From DAOTTW01 sp034437615 (GTDB taxonomy: Bacteria; Chloroflexota; Anaerolineae; Aggregatilineales; Phototrophicaceae), in NCBI GenBank assembly GCA_034437615.1, contig DAOTTW010000338.1:1-32959 (forward strand): a stretch of DNA of 32,959 bases. Direction: 5' to 3'. Below, one piece after another: positions 31,291-32,959 of the stretch. The position numbers and the translations under genes are program-made. Every line of letters starts with the position of its first letter. The stretch's first letter is position 1. The notes under the pieces are model-generated. The model did not search any database. It worked only from the letters and a program-made list of their open reading frames with translations, and was not told the DNA's origin.

Positions 31291-32478
31291 TTAAGTCGTC
31301 GCGACATCACGGTAGCCCTCCCCGTCTTCCTGGGTCAACGCATTTTCGAGGTCCGGGTGATAACCAGGGATCAGCGGATGTGCCTTCAACGACCACAAGG
31401 CCATGCCCAACGTCAGCGCACTCAGCGCAATCGGCAACGCCAGATCGACAAAGTAGAAGGTGTAATCGACGTTGATCGACGGGATCACCGTCCAGAACAT
31501 TTCAACGAGACGCATGAACAGCAACAGCCCCATCAGCACCACACCCACCCAGCGCACGCGCATCAGGCCCGGCGTCAGGATCAGCACAAAGGGAATCAGA
31601 TGGAACAGCACGATCAACCCGCTGATGGAACCCCAGACACCCTCTAGGCGGATTTCGTACCAGAAGACTTTGCTCTGTATGTTACCGGCCCAGTAGATCA
31701 GGTATTGCATCGCGCTCAGATACGCCCAAACAGCCAACGCAGCAAACGCCAGCGTGCCCAGGTCGCTCCAGGCTTGTCCATTCAGCAGTCGCTTGATCGG
31801 CGCAACGCCCTTGAACAGCCAAACGGCGATATACAGCACCGCGAAGGCCCCAAGCGCCATGCGGCTCATGGCCAGCCAGCCATAAACGCTGGAGAACCAC
31901 TTCGCATCAACCGACATCGACCAATCCACTGCGGCAAATGTGCACGTCAGGAACAGGGCCATCAGGCCGACGATGCTAATTAGCTTGCTGCGCTCAATAT
32001 CGGTCTTATTCGGGTTGTCGCCGTCATTGCGATAGGATAACTCGGTGATGCCGTAGGCCAGCCCGATCCAGATCGCAAAGTAAATCAGGGCGCGTAAGAA
32101 GAACAGCGCAGGCGTCAGGTAGAATTCCTTATTGCCCTTCACCACACCTTCCTCGACCCAGGGATATAGCGTCTCCATACCCAGTAGAAGCGGTAAGAAG
32201 CCCAACGCCATCAACGGCATGGTGCGTGCCCCGGCTGCTGCAAAGCGCATCACCACGAAGCTCCACTTACCACCAACCAGGTTGGCGACCATCAACAGGC
32301 CTAAACAGCCTAATACGACCTCGATAACGAATAAATATGCCACGAGGTAAACAGAGAAGAAACGATCAATGTCCTGAAAGGCCACAAGTGCGCTAATGGC
32401 TAAGGCAACGCCACCAACGACCCATGCCCCGAATTGGACACGACTCATACCTTGAGTGATTTCTTCGGATTGGTGCAT
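31291..32478 (-). CDS. actF: ACIII membrane subunit ActF
   Basis: A 395-aa polytopic membrane protein with about ten spans, structurally a relative of ActC. Recognisable stretches are AFQDIDRFFSVYLVAYLFVIEVVLGCLGLLMVANLVGGKW, LGMETLYPWV, CTFAAVDWSMSVDAKWFSSVYGW, SAMQYLIYWAGNIQSKVFWYEIRLEGVW and FHLIPFVLILTPGLMR. Together with ActC it forms the membrane arm. It is first in the operon, ahead of actA, whereas actF usually follows actE in ACIII operons. AGGTG lies 7 bases before the ATG. No ActG gene is seen in the window. Confidence 0.93.
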   Translation of the reverse strand: MHQSEEITQGMSRVQFGAWVVGGVALAISALVAFQDIDRFFSVYLVAYLFVIEVVLGCLGLLMVANLVGGKWSFVVMRFAAAGARTMPLMALGFLPLLLGMETLYPWVEEGVVKGNKEFYLTPALFFLRALIYFAIWIGLAYGITELSYRNDGDNPNKTDIERSKLISIVGLMALFLTCTFAAVDWSMSVDAKWFSSVYGWLAMSRMALGAFAVLYIAVWLFKGVAPIKRLLNGQAWSDLGTLAFAALAVWAYLSAMQYLIYWAGNIQSKVFWYEIRLEGVWGSISGLIVLFHLIPFVLILTPGLMRVRWVGVVLMGLLLFMRLVEMFWTVIPSINVDYTFYFVDLALPIALSALTLGMALWSLKAHPLIPGYHPDLENALTQEDGEGYRDVATT

Positions 32479-32763
32479 ATCATTTCACCTACCCAAACGG
32501 ATACATATTCGATTTTCGACGGCATAAAAGGCGAGGAGATTAAACGTCAAAGACCAGTGGCGACCCGGCACAGCGTGGCCAGAGCCGTTTGGCTAAAGAC
32601 TAAAAGTGAAGATGCTAACAATAAAACTCAGGCTAAGGCACCTGGCACCTTTACTTTCGCGTCGTCTCTTGTGGTGGAGGCTTCACCGACAACGCTAGTC
32701 GATCATCGAATGGTTGATTATTAACTTGCTACTTATCATATCGGATGGCCGCGCATTGTGCGT

Positions 32764-32769
32764 ATAATA
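32764..32769 (-). promoter_or_regulatory. Candidate -10 box for actF transcript
   Basis: On the minus strand TATTAT (five of six to the consensus) occupies 32769-32764. It would place transcription start at about 32753-32757, giving a leader of about 275-280 bases before actF. The palindrome at 32784-32803 is then centred near -37 to -41, the class II activator position. No clear -35 box is present, as is usual at such promoters. Confidence 0.3.
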
Positions 32770-32783
32770 AATGTCATGAGTTG

Positions 32784-32803
32784 AATGTGACATTAGTCAC
32801 TTT
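32784..32803. promoter_or_regulatory. CRP/FNR-family-like operator
   Basis: AATGTGACATTAGTCACTTT contains TGTGA-N6-TCAC, the CRP half-site pattern (32786-32790 and 32797-32800), with flanking AA/TT matching the consensus. It lies about 310 bases upstream of actF in a gene-free region, which supports a regulatory role. The regulator is not in the window. Confidence 0.4.
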
Positions 32804-32959
32804 GCATTTGCGGGATTTTATAGTTGTAGTGCGGAATCTGCCGTTGAGGGCGCTATAAAAGCATTTTTGGGGTTATTTTTTTAAAGATTCACGAAGTTAT
32901 AAACGACAAATCACATTCATCAAGCACAAATTTTTTGCTTATCTTTATCAGATTCAGTC

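Larger units (their letters stand above)
32479..32959. other. AT-rich upstream region of the act operon
   Basis: I see no gene in this 481-base stretch. The part from about 32700 to the window edge is AT-rich compared with the coding DNA and carries the CRP/FNR-like palindrome at 32784-32803. A plus-strand frame at about 32434-32724 overlaps actF, has no ribosome site and is not supported. Confidence 0.6.

Noticed and set aside
32434..32724. 96-codon plus-strand frame at the right end
   Set aside because: No ribosome site, overlaps the start of actF, and the translation has no recognisable features.

Overview
This window is a photosynthesis and electron-transport gene cluster of a Chloroflexota-type anoxygenic phototroph. 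Evidence: a fused L-M type II reaction-centre gene (pufLM, 626 codons), a membrane-anchored tetraheme PufC, short alpha and beta antenna peptides, and a complete alternative complex III (ACIII) with pentaheme ActA. No puhA (H subunit) or chlorosome gene is present. Fused pufLM without chlorosome genes resembles Roseiflexus and the phototrophic Anaerolineae-like lineages (Ca. Roseilinea / Thermofonsia type). That placement is inference; no 16S or ribosomal protein gene is here.

Layout. Positions 1-5900 are ordinary chromosome: a helical TPR-like protein (+), two tandem FecR/SH3-like exported paralogues (-), a left-handed beta-helix protein (-) and a phosphomannomutase/phosphoglucomutase (+). 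From 6261 to 32478 every gene is on the minus strand. Read in transcription order (right to left) they are: actF, actA, actB, actC, actD, actE, two paralogous genes of a cysteine-containing unknown domain, pufB, pufA, pufLM, pufC, bchG, bchP, puhE, an alpha/beta hydrolase, bchF, bchC, bchX, a small membrane protein, bchY, bchZ, a PucC-family transporter, a lipoprotein, and a 47-aa single-span membrane protein.

How it works together. ACIII oxidises quinol. The tetraheme PufC re-reduces the special pair of the PufLM reaction centre, and PufBA supply light energy. BchXYZ (chlorophyllide reductase), BchF, BchC, BchG and BchP cover the late bacteriochlorophyll a steps. PuhE and the PucC-like carrier are assembly factors. 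Early steps and BchLNB must lie elsewhere in the genome. A CRP/FNR-like palindrome lies upstream of actF, and an intercistronic hairpin lies between pufA and pufLM.

The most unusual structure is in the gaps. They carry hairpins built as 8-bp stem / 4-nt loop / 8-bp stem. Stem bases are fixed (GGAC...GTCC) while the tips vary in a compensated way. Some sit inside a roughly 135-155 bp MITE-like element with 15-bp terminal inverted repeats; two complete copies are visible, plus one cut by the left window edge. A second hairpin family keeps a G-U third pair. Other points of interest are the two paralogues between act and puf, a C-terminal FtsQ-like extension on BchX, and a single-span protein inserted between bchX and bchY.
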